Assembly (NCBI GenBank): GCA_937967645.1
Contig: CALBTT010000039.1
Location: 1-34,941, forward strand
Length of the DNA: 34,941 nucleotides
Source of the DNA: an uncultured Zoogloea sp.
Lineage (GTDB): Bacteria > Pseudomonadota > Gammaproteobacteria > Burkholderiales > Rhodocyclaceae
Direction: 5' to 3'
Part shown: one piece after another, positions 15,809-23,979 of the stretch
Numbering within the stretch: position 1 is the first letter of the stretch
Layout of the letters: every line of letters starts with the position of its first letter
The notes under the pieces: generated by a model
Databases searched by the model: none
Told to the model about the DNA's origin: nothing
The model's input: the letters and a program-made list of their open reading frames with translations, nothing else
Position numbers and translations under genes: made by a program

Positions 15809-17089
15809 ATGAAGATGAAGACGATCGCTCGCCTGATGTCCTGTCTTGCCATGGGGCTGGCAGCAGGGCAGGCCGGCGCCGCAGGATTCCAGTTGCTGGA
15901 ACAGAATGCCAGCGGGATCGGCAACGCGTATGCCGGCTCGGCCGCCGTGGCCGAGAACGCCAGTACCATTTTCTTCAACCCGGCAGGCATGACCCAGCTT
16001 CAGGCGCGTGAGGCCTCGGTGGGGGTCTCGCTGGTGCGCCCCACCTTCAAGTTCAGTGACCGCGGCTCCAGCACCGGAGTGCTGTCCGGTACGGGCACCG
16101 GCAACGATGCGGGCAGCTGGGCGGCCATTCCCAACGGCTACCTGTCCTGGGGGCTGACCAAGGATGTTTACGTGGGCGTTGGTTTCGGTGCCCCCTTCGG
16201 TCTGGTGACGGAGTACGACAGCCCCTGGCTGGGCGGCGCCCAGGCCGTGAAGTTCGACATCAAGACCTACAACATCAACCCCAGCGTGGCCTGGCGGGTG
16301 AATGACAAGGTCTCGCTGGGGGCGGGTATCAATTACCAGCGCATGGAAGCGGAATATTCCCGCCTCGCCACGGTGACCTCTGCGGCACTGTCTGCCACCC
16401 ATGCCACCCTGAATGCGGGCGACAACAACTGGGGCTGGAACGTGGGAGCACTGTTCACCGTGAGCCCGACGACCAAGGTCGGTGTGTCCTACCGCTCGAA
16501 GATCAAGCATGAGCTGACCGGCAGCCTGGCTGTCTCGGGGCCTGCGGCGGGGGCCTCGCCGGCACTCACTACTGGCAGCGCCAAGGCAGATGTGGAACTG
16601 CCCGACACCTTCATCCTGTCGGTGGTGCAGAGCCTCAACGACAAGTGGGAGATGCTCGGTGACATCTCCTGGACCGGCTGGAGCAGCATTCCCAAGGTGG
16701 ATATCGTGCGCACTTCCGGGGCTCTCCGCGGTGCCACGGTGCAGACCCTCGACACGCACTTCCGCGACACCTGGCGCTATGCTCTGGGCGCGAACTACCG
16801 CTACACCGATGCCGTCAAGCTGAAGTTCGGGCTGGCCTACGATCAGACGCCGGTGCCGGATGCCCAGCACCGCCTGGTCTCCCTGCCCGACAACAACCGC
16901 ACCTGGCTCACCACGGGCGCCCAGGTGAAGATCGACAAGTCGTCCATGCTGGATCTGGGCGTGGCCTACCTCTACGTGCCCGAGTCGAAGATCGACAACA
17001 ACCAGGCCGCGCTGGGCCGAGGCTATGTGAAGGGCGCCTACGATGCCCGCGTCTGGATTCTCGGCGCGCAGTATTCCGTGGCCTTCTGA
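15809..17089 (+). CDS. fadL: FadL-family outer-membrane long-chain fatty acid transporter
   Basis: A 426-residue FadL/OmpP1/TodX-family 14-stranded porin that takes up long-chain fatty acids or other hydrophobic compounds. A signal peptide (MKMKTIARLMSCLAMGLAAGQAGAA) is followed directly by the N-terminal hatch sequence GFQLLEQNASGIGNAYAGSAAVAENASTIFFNPAGMT, with the characteristic NPA motif (given here to identify the family; key residues are N, P and A near residue 57). Alternating strands end in the C-terminal aromatic AQYSVAF, the outer-membrane insertion signal. GAGGAGA lies 8 nt before the ATG. The 121-nt gap upstream has TAAAAT at 15736 as a possible -10 but no good -35. Confidence 0.96.
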   Translation: MKMKTIARLMSCLAMGLAAGQAGAAGFQLLEQNASGIGNAYAGSAAVAENASTIFFNPAGMTQLQAREASVGVSLVRPTFKFSDRGSSTGVLSGTGTGNDAGSWAAIPNGYLSWGLTKDVYVGVGFGAPFGLVTEYDSPWLGGAQAVKFDIKTYNINPSVAWRVNDKVSLGAGINYQRMEAEYSRLATVTSAALSATHATLNAGDNNWGWNVGALFTVSPTTKVGVSYRSKIKHELTGSLAVSGPAAGASPALTTGSAKADVELPDTFILSVVQSLNDKWEMLGDISWTGWSSIPKVDIVRTSGALRGATVQTLDTHFRDTWRYALGANYRYTDAVKLKFGLAYDQTPVPDAQHRLVSLPDNNRTWLTTGAQVKIDKSSMLDLGVAYLYVPESKIDNNQAALGRGYVKGAYDARVWILGAQYSVAF

Positions 17090-17099
17090 TCTGTTCCCA

Positions 17100-17130
17100 C
17101 CGCCGCTGGGGCGCCCTGGCACCCCGGCGG
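17100..17130 (+). terminator. GC-rich hairpin after fadL
   Basis: CCGCC (17100-17104) and GGGG (17108-17111) pair with CCCC (17122-17125) and GGCGG (17126-17130), leaving a 3-nt bulge and a 10-nt loop. It begins 11 nt after the fadL stop. No T-run follows, so termination would be weak or Rho-assisted. Confidence 0.4.
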
Positions 17131-17152
17131 CCATTCACCTGATTGTCCTTTC

Positions 17153-17830
17153 ATGGCTGCATCCGATCCCGCAACGCCCGACGCCAAGACCCGTATCCTC
17201 GATGCGGCCGAACGCCTGTTCATGGAGAACGGCTTTGCCGCCACCTCCGTGCGCATGATCACGGGGGCCGCCGGTGTGCCCGTGGCGCTGGTGAACTATC
17301 ACTTCGGCAGCAAGCAGGGGTTGATGGAGGCGGTCTATGAGCGGGCGCTGGGGAGCCGCGGTGGCAGCCGGGTCAGCTATCTCGACAAGCTCGAGGCGGA
17401 AGCCGCCGGCCAGCCGATCGCCGTCGATGTGCTGGTGGACGCCTTCCTGTCATCGGCCCTGCGTCTGACCCGCAAGGACTCCGTGACGGGCGAGGTCTTC
17501 AAGCAGCTCATCGCGCGGGCCTTCTATGAGCCCGGGCCGGGCACCGAGGCCTTCTTCCCCGCCGAGTACCGCGAAGCCGTCGATCGCTACCGGCAGGCCT
17601 TCATGCGGGCGCTGCCGGGTCTGAGCCAGGACGACGTGGTGTGGCGGATGTATTTCTTCGTTGGCATCGTGGCCTACGCCATGGCCGGAAAGGATGTGAT
17701 GCGGATGACCGAGACCTACTCCCTGGCTGATGCGGGTGACCCGGAATCCATCCTGGCCCGCCTGAAACCCTTCATTGTGGCGGGTTTCCTGGCCCCGGCA
17801 GGGAGTCTGGCGGGAATGCCAAGGCCCTGA
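17153..17830 (+). CDS. Second TetR-family regulator (paralogue of the first)
   Basis: A 225-residue TetR repressor. The HTH TRILDAAERLFMENGFAATSVRM and the following VNYHFGSKQGLMEAVYERAL closely parallel the TetR at 8795-9457. The C-terminal domains also align (DVLVDAFLSSALRLT; VVWRMYFFVGIVAYAMAGKD). The two are therefore paralogues of the PsrA-like group. No Shine-Dalgarno precedes the ATG at 17153, and it lies only 63 nt after fadL. It is 145 nt upstream of the HAD-ECH/thiolase operon, whose promoter carries a strong palindrome at 17874-17893, the most likely target. Ligand presumably a fatty acid or acyl-CoA. Confidence 0.92.
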   Translation: MAASDPATPDAKTRILDAAERLFMENGFAATSVRMITGAAGVPVALVNYHFGSKQGLMEAVYERALGSRGGSRVSYLDKLEAEAAGQPIAVDVLVDAFLSSALRLTRKDSVTGEVFKQLIARAFYEPGPGTEAFFPAEYREAVDRYRQAFMRALPGLSQDDVVWRMYFFVGIVAYAMAGKDVMRMTETYSLADAGDPESILARLKPFIVAGFLAPAGSLAGMPRP

Positions 17831-17842
17831 TTTATTTAAAAG

Positions 17843-17893
17843 TTGTTGTGCTCGGGGGAATCGTTGCGCTAAGATTTGAACAGTTGTTCAAAT
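17843..17893 (+). promoter_or_regulatory. Promoter and 20-bp palindromic operator before the HAD-ECH/thiolase operon
   Basis: ATTTGAACA (17874-17882) and TGTTCAAAT (17885-17893) form a perfect inverted repeat with a 2-bp centre. TAAGAT (17870-17875) is a plausible -10 that overlaps its left edge. The -35 is weaker (TTGTGC at 17846-17851, 18-bp spacer). A TetR dimer bound here would cover the start site. The neighbouring TetR at 17153-17830 is the obvious candidate. Confidence 0.72.
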
Positions 17894-17975
17894 TCTGGTC
17901 GTGCAATCCCCGGGCCAGATCTCGATAGCAAGGGCCCGACACAGGGCCGAGTCAACTGAGTCAAAGGAGGCACAT

Positions 17976-20360
17976 GTGAGCAGACTGATCATTCGCAAGG
18001 TGGCTGTGCTGGGTGCCGGTGTCATGGGCGCGCAGATTGCCGCCCATTGCGCCAACGCCGGCGTGCCGGTCATCCTCTTCGACCTTCCGGCCAAGGAAGG
18101 CGACCCCAACGGCATCTCGAAGAAGGCCGTCGATGCCCTGCGCAAGCTGGAGCCGGCACCGCTGGCCACCCGTGACCGCGCCCAGTTCATCGATGTGGCC
18201 AATTACGGCAGCGATCTGGACAAACTCCGCGATTGCGATCTCATCATCGAGGCCATCGCCGAGAAGATGGAGTGGAAGCTGGACCTGTACGCCAAGGTGG
18301 CCCCCTTCGTGCGCGCCGACGCGATCTTTGCGTCCAACACCTCAGGGCTGTCCATCGAGGCCTTGTCCCACGGCATGCCGGAGTCGGCCCGCGGCCAGTT
18401 CTGCGGCATCCACTTCTTCAACCCGCCGCGCTACATGGCGCTGGTGGAGCTGATCGCCACCCGCAGCACCGATGCGGCCATGCTGGACGGCCTGGAGACC
18501 TGGCTGACCACCCGCCTCGGCAAGAGCATCGTGCGGGCCAAGGACACCCCCAATTTCGTGGCCAACCGCGTCGGGGTGTTCTCCATCCTGGCGGTGATGC
18601 ACCACACCGCGCGGCTGGGCCTCGGCTTCGACGAGGTCGATGCCCTGACCGGTCCGCTGATCGGCCGGCCGAAGAGCGCCACCTACCGCACCGCCGACGT
18701 GGTCGGCCTGGATACCCTGGCCCACGTGGTCGGCACCATGCAGGCCACCTTGCCGGATGATCCCTGGTTCCCGTTCTTCAAGAATCCGGAATGGCTCGCC
18801 GGCCTGATCGCCCAGGGCGCCCTCGGCCAGAAGACCAAGGGCGGCATCTACCGCAAGGACGGCAAGACCATCACCGTGCTGGACCTGGCCAGCCAGGGCT
18901 ATCGCCCGAGTGGTGGCGAGGTGGCGCCGGAGGTGCTGGCCATCCTCAAGAACCGCAACCCGGCCGACAAGTTCGCCCAGCTGCGGGCCAGCACCCATCC
19001 CCAGGCGCGCTTCCTGTGGGCGATCTTCCGCGACGTCTTTCATTACTGCGCCTTCCATCTGGCGGACATCGCCGACAACGCCCGTGACGTGGACCTGGCC
19101 ATGCGCTGGGGTTTCGGCTGGGCCCAGGGGCCCTTCGAGACCTGGCAGGCCGCCGGCTGGCAGGCCATCGCCGAGGCCGTCCGTGCCGATGTGGCGGCCG
19201 GCGAGGCGATGAGCCCGGCGCCGCTGCCGGACTGGGTCTTCGACGGCCGTCAGGCCGTGCATCAGGCCGAGGGTTCCTGGAGCGCCGCCAGCGGGAGCCT
19301 CAAGCCGCGCTCGACGCTCGCCGTCTACGGCCGCCAGCTGTATCCCGAACAGGTGCTCGGCGAAGCCGCGCCGGAGGCTGGTCAGACCCTCTGGGAAAAC
19401 GAAGGGGTGCGCCTGTGGAACCTGCCGGCGCGGGATGCCCGCATCGGCATCCTGTCCTTCAAGTCGAAGATGCATGCCATCGGCGACGAGGTGCTGGACG
19501 GCGTGCATGAGGCCATCGCCCGCGCCGAGCGCGATCTGGACGGCCTGGTGATCTGGCATGAGGCGCCCTTCGCGGTGGGGGCCAACCTCAAGCAGGTGGC
19601 CGAGGCCTGCCAGGCCGGTCGTTTCGAGGCCCTCGACAAGATGGTGGTGCGCTTCCAGCAGGCCTCCATGCTGCTCAAGCATTCACTGGTACCCACGGTG
19701 GCCGCGGTTCAAGGCCTGGCCCTGGGCGGTGGCTGCGAGTTCGCGATGCAGGCCACTCACCGGGTGCTGGCCCTGGAGAGCTATGTGGGCCTGGTGGAGG
19801 CTGGGGTCGGCCTGATCCCGGCGGGCGGCGGTTGCAAGGAGTTCGTGCTGCAGGCTGCCGCCATGGCGTCGCGGGCGGCCGGCGGTGACGTCTTCCCCTT
19901 CGTGCAGAACGCCTTCCAGACCGTGGCCATGGCCAATGTGTCGAAGAGCGCCCTGCAGGCGGTGGAGCTGGGCTTTGCCCGCGCCTCGGACGACATCGTC
20001 TTCAACGCCCATGAGCTGCTCCATGTGGCCCTGCATCGGGCCCGGGCCCTGGCCGAGGCTGGCTACCAGCCGCCTCCGGTGCAGCGCGCGGTGCAGGTGG
20101 CCGGCCGCAACGGCATCGCCACCTGCGAGATGATGCTGATCAACATGAAGGAGGGCGGCTTCATCTCCGCCTGGGACTACCGGGTGGCCCGCTCTATCGC
20201 CACGGCCCTGTGCGGCGGCGAGGTGGAGACCAACGCGAAGGTGTCGGAGCAGTGGATCCTCGATGTGGAGCGGGCTCAGTTCATGGACCTGCTGAAGACC
20301 GAGAAGACCCAGCAGCGCATCGTGCACATGCTGGAAACCGGCAAGCCCCTGCGCAACTGA
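17976..20360 (+). CDS. 3-hydroxyacyl-CoA dehydrogenase / enoyl-CoA hydratase fusion (HAD then ECH, FadN-like order)
   Basis: A 794-residue bifunctional beta-oxidation enzyme with the dehydrogenase first. Residues about 1-190: NAD-binding VAVLGAGVMGAQIAAH, FASNTSGLSIE, and catalytic GIHFFNPPRYMALVEL; then two 3HCDH C-terminal domains to about residue 410. The C-terminal crotonase domain (about 490-700) has AVGANLKQV, GGGCEFAMQATH and LVEAGVGLIPAGGG, with both catalytic glutamates present. This order is that of FadN-type proteins and is opposite to the 13324-15261 enzyme. The start is GTG at 17976 with AAAGGAGG 5 nt upstream. The ATG two bases earlier is out of frame and is followed at once by TGA (ATGTGA). 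It is followed 28 nt later by its thiolase partner. Confidence 0.96.
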   Translation: MSRLIIRKVAVLGAGVMGAQIAAHCANAGVPVILFDLPAKEGDPNGISKKAVDALRKLEPAPLATRDRAQFIDVANYGSDLDKLRDCDLIIEAIAEKMEWKLDLYAKVAPFVRADAIFASNTSGLSIEALSHGMPESARGQFCGIHFFNPPRYMALVELIATRSTDAAMLDGLETWLTTRLGKSIVRAKDTPNFVANRVGVFSILAVMHHTARLGLGFDEVDALTGPLIGRPKSATYRTADVVGLDTLAHVVGTMQATLPDDPWFPFFKNPEWLAGLIAQGALGQKTKGGIYRKDGKTITVLDLASQGYRPSGGEVAPEVLAILKNRNPADKFAQLRASTHPQARFLWAIFRDVFHYCAFHLADIADNARDVDLAMRWGFGWAQGPFETWQAAGWQAIAEAVRADVAAGEAMSPAPLPDWVFDGRQAVHQAEGSWSAASGSLKPRSTLAVYGRQLYPEQVLGEAAPEAGQTLWENEGVRLWNLPARDARIGILSFKSKMHAIGDEVLDGVHEAIARAERDLDGLVIWHEAPFAVGANLKQVAEACQAGRFEALDKMVVRFQQASMLLKHSLVPTVAAVQGLALGGGCEFAMQATHRVLALESYVGLVEAGVGLIPAGGGCKEFVLQAAAMASRAAGGDVFPFVQNAFQTVAMANVSKSALQAVELGFARASDDIVFNAHELLHVALHRARALAEAGYQPPPVQRAVQVAGRNGIATCEMMLINMKEGGFISAWDYRVARSIATALCGGEVETNAKVSEQWILDVERAQFMDLLKTEKTQQRIVHMLETGKPLRN

Positions 20361-20388
20361 TCGCGACGAGATTCGGAGACATATCAAG

Positions 20389-21585
20389 ATGAGCAAACAG
20401 ATCCAGGAAGCCTACATCGTCGCTGCCACCCGCACGCCGGTGGCCAAGCGCAACGGCATGTTCCGCAACGTGCGGCCGGATGACATGCTGGCCCATGTGC
20501 TGCGCGCGGTGGTCGGCCAGGTGCCGGGCCTCGACGCCACCGAGATCGGCGACGTGATCGTCGGCTGCGCCATGCCGGAAGCGGAGCAGGGCATGAACGT
20601 GGCCCGCATCGGCGTGCTGCTGGCCGGCCTGCCCAACAGCGTGCCGGGCATCACCATCAACCGCTTCTGCTCCTCCGGCCTGCAGGCCGTGGCCGATGCG
20701 GCGGCACGCATCCGCCTGGGCGAGGCGGACGTGATGATCGCAGCCGGTACCGAGAGCATGACCGTGATGCCGCAGATCATGGGCAACAAGATCTCCCTGA
20801 ACCCGGCAATCTTCGCCCGCGAGGAAAATCTGGGCATCGCCTTCGGCATGGGCCTCACCGCCGAGAAGGTGGCCCAGCAATGGAAGGTCAGCCGCGAGGA
20901 GCAGGATGCCTTCGCGGTCCAGTCCAACCAGCGCGCCGCCGCCGCGATTGCCGCCGGCGCCTTCCGCGACGAGATCAGCCCCTACACCGTGACCACCCAT
21001 CTGCCCGGCGAGGGTGGCACGGTGCGCGTGGTGGAGCGGGTCTGCGACACGGATGAAGGCCCGCGCGCCGATGCCTCCCTGCAGAGCCTGGGCAAGCTCA
21101 AGCCGGTGTTTGCGGCGAGGGGCTCGGTGACCGCCGGCAACAGCTCCCAGATGTCGGATGGTGCCGGTGCGGTGCTGCTGATGTCCGAAGCCGCGGTCAA
21201 GCGCTACGGCGTGACGCCGATTGCCCGCTTCTGCAGCTACTCGGTGGCCGGGGTGCCGCCCGAGATCATGGGCATCGGCCCGGTCGAGGCGATTCCGCGG
21301 GCCCTGAAGGCGGCGGGCATCGCCCAGTCGCAGCTGGACTGGATCGAGCTCAACGAGGCCTTTGCGGCCCAGGCGATCGCGGTGACGCGACAGCTCGACC
21401 TGGATCCGGCCGTGATCAACCGCCAGGGGGGCGCGATCGCCCTGGGCCACCCGCTGGGGGCGACCGGTGCCATCCGCGCCGCCACCCTGATGAGCGCCAT
21501 GCGCCGCGGGCAGGCCCGCTACGGGATGATCTCGATGTGCATCGGCACCGGCATGGGGGCCGCTGGCGTCTTCGAGAAGCTCTAG
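20389..21585 (+). CDS. Acetyl-CoA C-acyltransferase (thiolase, FadA-like)
   Basis: A 398-residue thiolase, second of the cluster. Catalytic Cys94 in NRFCSSGLQAVA, WIELNEAFAAQA, the His in GGAIALGHPLGATGAI, and the Cys in MCIGTGMGAAGVFE near the end. The FadA/AtoB-type length and the CSSG motif separate it from the longer CASG thiolase at 12041-13324. GGAGA precedes the ATG. With the HAD-ECH protein it forms a two-gene unit closed by a strong hairpin at 21593-21629. It likely does the thiolytic step for the products of that enzyme. Confidence 0.96.
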   Translation: MSKQIQEAYIVAATRTPVAKRNGMFRNVRPDDMLAHVLRAVVGQVPGLDATEIGDVIVGCAMPEAEQGMNVARIGVLLAGLPNSVPGITINRFCSSGLQAVADAAARIRLGEADVMIAAGTESMTVMPQIMGNKISLNPAIFAREENLGIAFGMGLTAEKVAQQWKVSREEQDAFAVQSNQRAAAAIAAGAFRDEISPYTVTTHLPGEGGTVRVVERVCDTDEGPRADASLQSLGKLKPVFAARGSVTAGNSSQMSDGAGAVLLMSEAAVKRYGVTPIARFCSYSVAGVPPEIMGIGPVEAIPRALKAAGIAQSQLDWIELNEAFAAQAIAVTRQLDLDPAVINRQGGAIALGHPLGATGAIRAATLMSAMRRGQARYGMISMCIGTGMGAAGVFEKL

Positions 21586-21592
21586 GGGGACG

Positions 21593-21629
21593 GCAGATGC
21601 GGGGTGCCGCTGCCGGGCCCCGCATCTGC
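21593..21629 (+). terminator. 12-bp stem hairpin after the thiolase gene
   Basis: GCAGATGCGGGG (21593-21604) is exactly complementary to CCCCGCATCTGC (21618-21629), with a 13-nt loop, starting 8 nt after the stop codon. AATTTCT follows, a weak T-run. It is a likely transcription terminator for the HAD-ECH/thiolase operon. Confidence 0.75.
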
Positions 21630-21715
21630 AATTTCTGTCGACCCTCGTTCGTGCATGGCTGCTTCGCGCTGAAATGGCAGAATTGCGGATTCAATGTCGA
21701 TAAAGGACTAAGGCC

Positions 21716-22513
21716 ATGACTTCCCCTGTTTTGCTTGAGGTGGCCAATGGCGTTGCCACCCTGACCCTCAACCGCCCCGATGCGCTGAATGCCCTGTCGG
21801 TGGACATGATGAAGGCGCTGGCCCAGGCCACCGCCGAGTTGACACGCCTGGATGACCTGCGTGCCGTGGTGGTGGCCGGCGCCGGCAATCACTTCATGGC
21901 AGGGGGCGATCTCAGGGACTTTGCGGCCCATCTGCATCTGTCGCCGGAGAGCCGTCTGGTCAACTTCCGGGCCCTCATCGAGCAGTACATCAACCCGAGC
22001 GTCAGCGCGCTGCAGGCGCTGCCGGTACCGGTGATTGCGCGGGTCCATGGCGCCTGCGCCGGCTTCGGCCTGTCCCTGGTGCTGGGCTGCGATCTCGTGG
22101 TGGCCGCCGAAGATGCTTATTTCACGACGGCGTATTCCAGCATTGCCTTGTCGGGCGACGGCGGTGTGTCCTGGCTGCTGCCGCGCATGCTGGGGCGTCG
22201 GCGGGCCTTCGAACTGCTGTTGCTGGCCGACCGCTTCGGTGCGGACGAGGCGCTGCGGCTGGGCCTGGTCAACCAGGTGGTCATGCCGGACGCGCTGGAC
22301 GATGCGGTGGCGGCCCTGGTGCGGCGCGTCTGCGCCGGGCCGCGCCAGACCTTCGCCGAGATGAAGCGCCTGCTCAACGAGTCACCCGATCAGTCCCTCG
22401 TCACCCAGCTCCAGCTGGAAGCCGAAGCTTTCGCCCGCTGCGCCGCCCATTCCGATTTCGACGAGGGGGTGAATGCCTTCCTCGGCAAGCGTCGGCCGCA
22501 CTTCAAGGGCTGA
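21716..22513 (+). CDS. Enoyl-CoA hydratase/isomerase-family protein (PaaG-like isomerase candidate)
   Basis: A 265-residue crotonase-fold protein. The CoA/oxyanion-hole segments are present (HFMAGGDLRDFAA; RVHGACAGFGLSLVLGCD). Both hydratase glutamates are missing: the positions equivalent to GGGCELA and PEVxLG read GFGLSLV and YSSIALSG. An Asp is found in IALSGDGGVSWLLPRMLG, where PaaG-type delta3-delta2-enoyl-CoA isomerases carry their catalytic Asp (VPDxGGTWLLPR). It is thus more likely an isomerase than a hydratase, which would fit processing of unsaturated fatty acids by the surrounding pathway. It follows the thiolase after a terminator and 130 nt, so may have its own promoter. Its 3' end overlaps the next, convergent gene by 11 nt. 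Confidence 0.9.
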   Translation: MTSPVLLEVANGVATLTLNRPDALNALSVDMMKALAQATAELTRLDDLRAVVVAGAGNHFMAGGDLRDFAAHLHLSPESRLVNFRALIEQYINPSVSALQALPVPVIARVHGACAGFGLSLVLGCDLVVAAEDAYFTTAYSSIALSGDGGVSWLLPRMLGRRRAFELLLLADRFGADEALRLGLVNQVVMPDALDDAVAALVRRVCAGPRQTFAEMKRLLNESPDQSLVTQLQLEAEAFARCAAHSDFDEGVNAFLGKRRPHFKG

Positions 22514-23285
22514 GCCGGAAGGCCAGCAGGCCCAGCCATTCGTGGATGGCGTACCAGCCGGCATAGGCGGCGCTCATGCTGGGCGCCAGTCGCAGGAAGC
22601 GGCCTGCGACGCCGGGGTCCGTACCCTCATCCCCGCCTGCGGGGCGTTGCTCTGTGAAGTAGGCCGTGGGGGCCGGTAGCACCTCGAAGCCGGCGGACCG
22701 GAACCAGGCTTCCGAGCGTCGCATGTGGGCCGCATGGGTCACCAGGGCGATCCGCCGGACCCCCGCAGGTTGCAGGATGCGGGCGCTGAACAGGGCATTC
22801 TCCCGGGTGTCCAGTGACTTCTCCTCCACCCAGCGGACGGCCACCCCGAAGTCGTCCTGCAGGCTGCGTTTCATCCAGGCCGCTTCGGCCGTTCCACCCA
22901 GCGGGGCGCCCCCGGTGACGAGCACCGGCAGACCCGACTGGCGGGCGAGCCGGGCCCCGTAGCGGATGCGCTCGAGCGTCCGTGAGTTGACCGTGGCTTC
23001 GCCGTATTCCGGTGCGTGGCTGCGCATGCCACCTGCAAGGATCACGATTGCATCGGCGCTGCCCAGGGCTTCTGCGCTGATCGGCGGATAGTCCTCCAGG
23101 CTGGAAAGGAGCAGGCTGACACTGGCCGGTGTCATGAGGGCGAGGCTCACGGCCAGGCCGAATCCGGCAAGCGTCCATCCTGCACGACGCCGGCGGCGGC
23201 TGAGGATCAGCCCTGCGAGGACGATCAAGAGTGGCCCGAGGGGGGGCAAAACCAGGGTCGAGAGGATTTTTTTCAGCAGGAACAT
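22503..23285 (-). CDS. YdcF/ElyC-like DUF218 membrane protein
   Basis: A 260-residue protein with two N-terminal membrane helices (FLLKKILSTLVLPPLGPLLIVLAGLIL and GWTLAGFGLAVSLALMTPASV) and a periplasmic DUF218 domain. The domain's marks are visible: ADAIVILAGGM, GEATVNSRTLERIRYGARLAR, LVTGG, the SLDTRENALFSARIL segment and ALVTHAAHMRRSEAWF. ElyC of E. coli, of the same build, affects envelope and peptidoglycan-lipid carrier metabolism; the biochemical activity of the family is not settled. ATG at 23285 is chosen because it gives the family's usual N terminus; a GTG at 23336 would add 17 residues. Neither start has a clear ribosome site. Confidence 0.88.
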   Translation of the reverse strand: MFLLKKILSTLVLPPLGPLLIVLAGLILSRRRRRAGWTLAGFGLAVSLALMTPASVSLLLSSLEDYPPISAEALGSADAIVILAGGMRSHAPEYGEATVNSRTLERIRYGARLARQSGLPVLVTGGAPLGGTAEAAWMKRSLQDDFGVAVRWVEEKSLDTRENALFSARILQPAGVRRIALVTHAAHMRRSEAWFRSAGFEVLPAPTAYFTEQRPAGGDEGTDPGVAGRFLRLAPSMSAAYAGWYAIHEWLGLLAFRLSP

Positions 23286-23442
23286 ACGAAAAACAGCGGC
23301 CCGGAGGGGCGCCGCATTGTCGGTGAGAAGGCGCACAGCTATTATCCAGCGTCAATCAAACGCCAGCCACCAGGGGAACGATCATCGTCAGCACAGCATG
23401 TGGGTCAATGAGCCGCAACGGAATGTCCGGGAGGGCGTTCCG

Positions 23443-23979
23443 GTGATCGAGCTGGATGTGCGCGACGGTATCTGGGCACTGGTGGCCATTCTGGCCATCT
23501 ATCTGGCGTTTACCCTGTTCCGGTTGTCCCGGCCCCGGGGCGGGAGCAAGGGAGAGGCCGACACGCCGCCTTCCGCGCGTACGGTGATCGCGGAGACGCC
23601 TTCGCAGCCTGCGCCCGTTGCCCAGGCGCCCGCCGAGCCGGCCCCCGAGGATGAGACGGTCTCCCGTGAGCTGCTCAACGAACTCGAGATCCAGCAACTG
23701 CGGCGGGATCTTTCCCAGCTGCAGACCGAATGCGATTTTCTGCGGCGTGAGCAGGCCGCTACGCGGCGCGATCTCGATGCCCTCAGGGATGCCCAGCAGG
23801 TCGCGCGGGAGCAGGCGCCCCCTGTGCAGTACGTGCGCCCTGTGTCGCCCCAGCATTCCGAGGCCATGTTGCTGGCGGGCCGGGGATTCGATGCAGCCAA
23901 GATTGCAGAGCATTGCGGAATTTCCGTGGCCGAGGCGGAGCTGGTCTGTGCCCTTGCGCGGGCAGAGGAGAGGGCATGA
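23443..23979 (+). CDS. DUF2802-family membrane-anchored protein
   Basis: A 178-residue protein. One N-terminal membrane helix (DGIWALVAILAIYLAFTLFRL) is followed by an Ala/Pro-rich linker, a coiled coil (about residues 80-125: NELEIQQLRRDLSQLQTECDFLRREQ), and a C-terminal DUF2802 helix-turn-helix-like segment (MLLAGRGFDAAKIAEHCGISVAEAELVCAL). The function is unknown; similar genes are often near flagellar or type-IV-pilus genes in Betaproteobacteria (from memory). The GTG at 23443 has GGGAGGG 7 nt upstream and gives the usual short N terminus. An in-frame ATG at 23398 would add 15 residues. Its stop overlaps the start of the SPOR protein (ATGA). Confidence 0.82.
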   Translation: MIELDVRDGIWALVAILAIYLAFTLFRLSRPRGGSKGEADTPPSARTVIAETPSQPAPVAQAPAEPAPEDETVSRELLNELEIQQLRRDLSQLQTECDFLRREQAATRRDLDALRDAQQVAREQAPPVQYVRPVSPQHSEAMLLAGRGFDAAKIAEHCGISVAEAELVCALARAEERA

